From contig MU657193.1 of the NCBI GenBank assembly GCA_026770575.1, positions 403,634 to 443,637 of the forward strand: a stretch of DNA of 40,004 nucleotides. The letters run 5' to 3'. The stretch's first letter is position 1. Every line of letters starts with the position of its first letter. The stretch is from Pelagophyceae sp. CCMP2097. Taxonomy: Eukaryota; Sar; Pelagophyceae. Below are positions 39,356-40,004 of the stretch, one piece after another. A program made the position numbers and the translations under genes. Below the pieces are notes generated by a model. That model saw only the letters and a program-made list of their open reading frames with translations. It made no database searches and was not told where the DNA came from.

Positions 39356-40004
39356 TCGTGGAAACCGCCTCGGAGAGCTTCGCGCGAGGTAGAAACACTT
39401 GAACTCAGAACGTCATATGAGAAAATTTAGAGCTTTCAAATAGTTCAAAATTGATCAAAATTTTAAAATTTGATTAGAAAGCGGTTTGATAGCTATTCGA
39501 GATGCAAATTCTGCAATTTTGATAATAATAATAAAACTTTTTATTTTTACAATTATTTAAAACCGTGTGTTTAAAAACCGGCACTTTTTGGTGTCGCTCG
39601 CCCAAAAAAGAAAAAGAAAAAATGGGCGCCGCAGACAAGGGTTCATTACGAAACAAATCCTCTCCTGGAACAGAGAAAAAACGACTTTCTCGAGGTCTCT
39701 GAGACGGCCAGCTTGATGAGAGTGTGCCTCCAGGGTGCATCAAGGCGACGTGACATCGCCCTGCAGTGTCTTAGCTGCCTGGGGACGAGCGATAATCGCT
39801 TTTCGTTTTTCGATTTCTCAAAAAGGTCGTATATCCAGGGGGTAGCTCGACGCACCTACGAAGACACGGGCTGGCGTCGTTTACCGAACAAAAGCAAGAA
39901 GTTAGGCAACCTGCAACACGTTTTTTTCCTTCGCCCAAGGATCGGATCGCTAAATATTTATTATATGGCGACAAAGTGACGGGCGTGAGAGTTACCTTCG
40001 CAGT
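39356..40004. other. AT-rich intergenic region
   Basis: GC content falls sharply after about 39390, with A/T runs and TAATAATAATAA-like sequence near 39520-39545. The first part should be the promoter of the IQ/EF/ankyrin gene. Short frames toward the end of the window show no domain and appear on both strands. I see no supported gene. Confidence 0.55.

Noticed and set aside
39713..39979. 88-residue frame at the window end
   Set aside because: It has no domain and a competing frame on the other strand, and the region is AT-rich with an intergenic character.

Overview
The window is nuclear DNA from a very GC-rich unicellular eukaryotic alga. The evidence is: short GT-AG introns of about 40-300 nt with a strong GTGCG/GTGAGT donor preference; purely eukaryotic families (HECT ligase, C2, WD40, SLC44, J-domain, ankyrin/EF-hand); and several products with an N-terminal signal peptide followed by a basic, transit-like stretch, as expected for a plastid of red secondary origin. 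A pelagophyte such as Aureococcus is my best guess, by inference only. I see no rRNA, tRNA, operon, Shine-Dalgarno site or CRISPR array. Long open frames on both strands are common here because stop codons are rare in GC-rich DNA, so I chose genes by domain content and by splice-phase consistency. The total length of every multi-exon model below divides by three.

Layout. 1-553: repeats and palindromes. 554-2052 (+): PH-domain protein. 2203-6702 (-): RCC1-HECT ubiquitin ligase. 7215-c.7619 (+): small secreted or plastid-targeted protein. 7877-8790 (+): SR-like nuclear protein, 3 exons. 8937-10971 (-): protein with a Par3-type N-terminus and EF-hand-like regions, 3 exons. 11198-12735: inverted-repeat mobile element. 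12884-14072 (-): 7-exon two-helix membrane protein, visible only after splicing. 14364-15068 (+): FSH1-type serine hydrolase. 15380-16227 (-): 4-exon membrane protein. 16395-17906 (+): J-domain co-chaperone. 17988-21500 (+): STAND NTPase with WD40 repeats. 21776-24680 (+): choline-transporter-like protein with a Cys-rich loop and C-terminal EF-hands, 5 exons. 24896-25570 (-): unknown protein. 25752-33871 (+): 10-exon protein of about 2345 residues with about twelve C2 domains. 34109-36678 (-): 14-exon fusion of PPR-like repeats with an EngB/YihA GTPase. 36911-39355 (-): IQ, EF-hand and ankyrin protein. 39356-40004: AT-rich spacer.

The genes do not form one pathway. A loose theme is membrane and calcium signalling (PH, C2 array, EF-hand transporter, IQ/EF/ankyrin scaffold), next to organelle-directed proteins. 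The most unusual items are the C2 array, the PPR-like-EngB fusion, the SLC44-EF-hand fusion, the Par3-type N-terminus on a probable ciliary protein, the nested inverted-repeat element, and introns flanked by exact duplications or needing GC donors. All exon models come from reading alone and are untested against transcripts.
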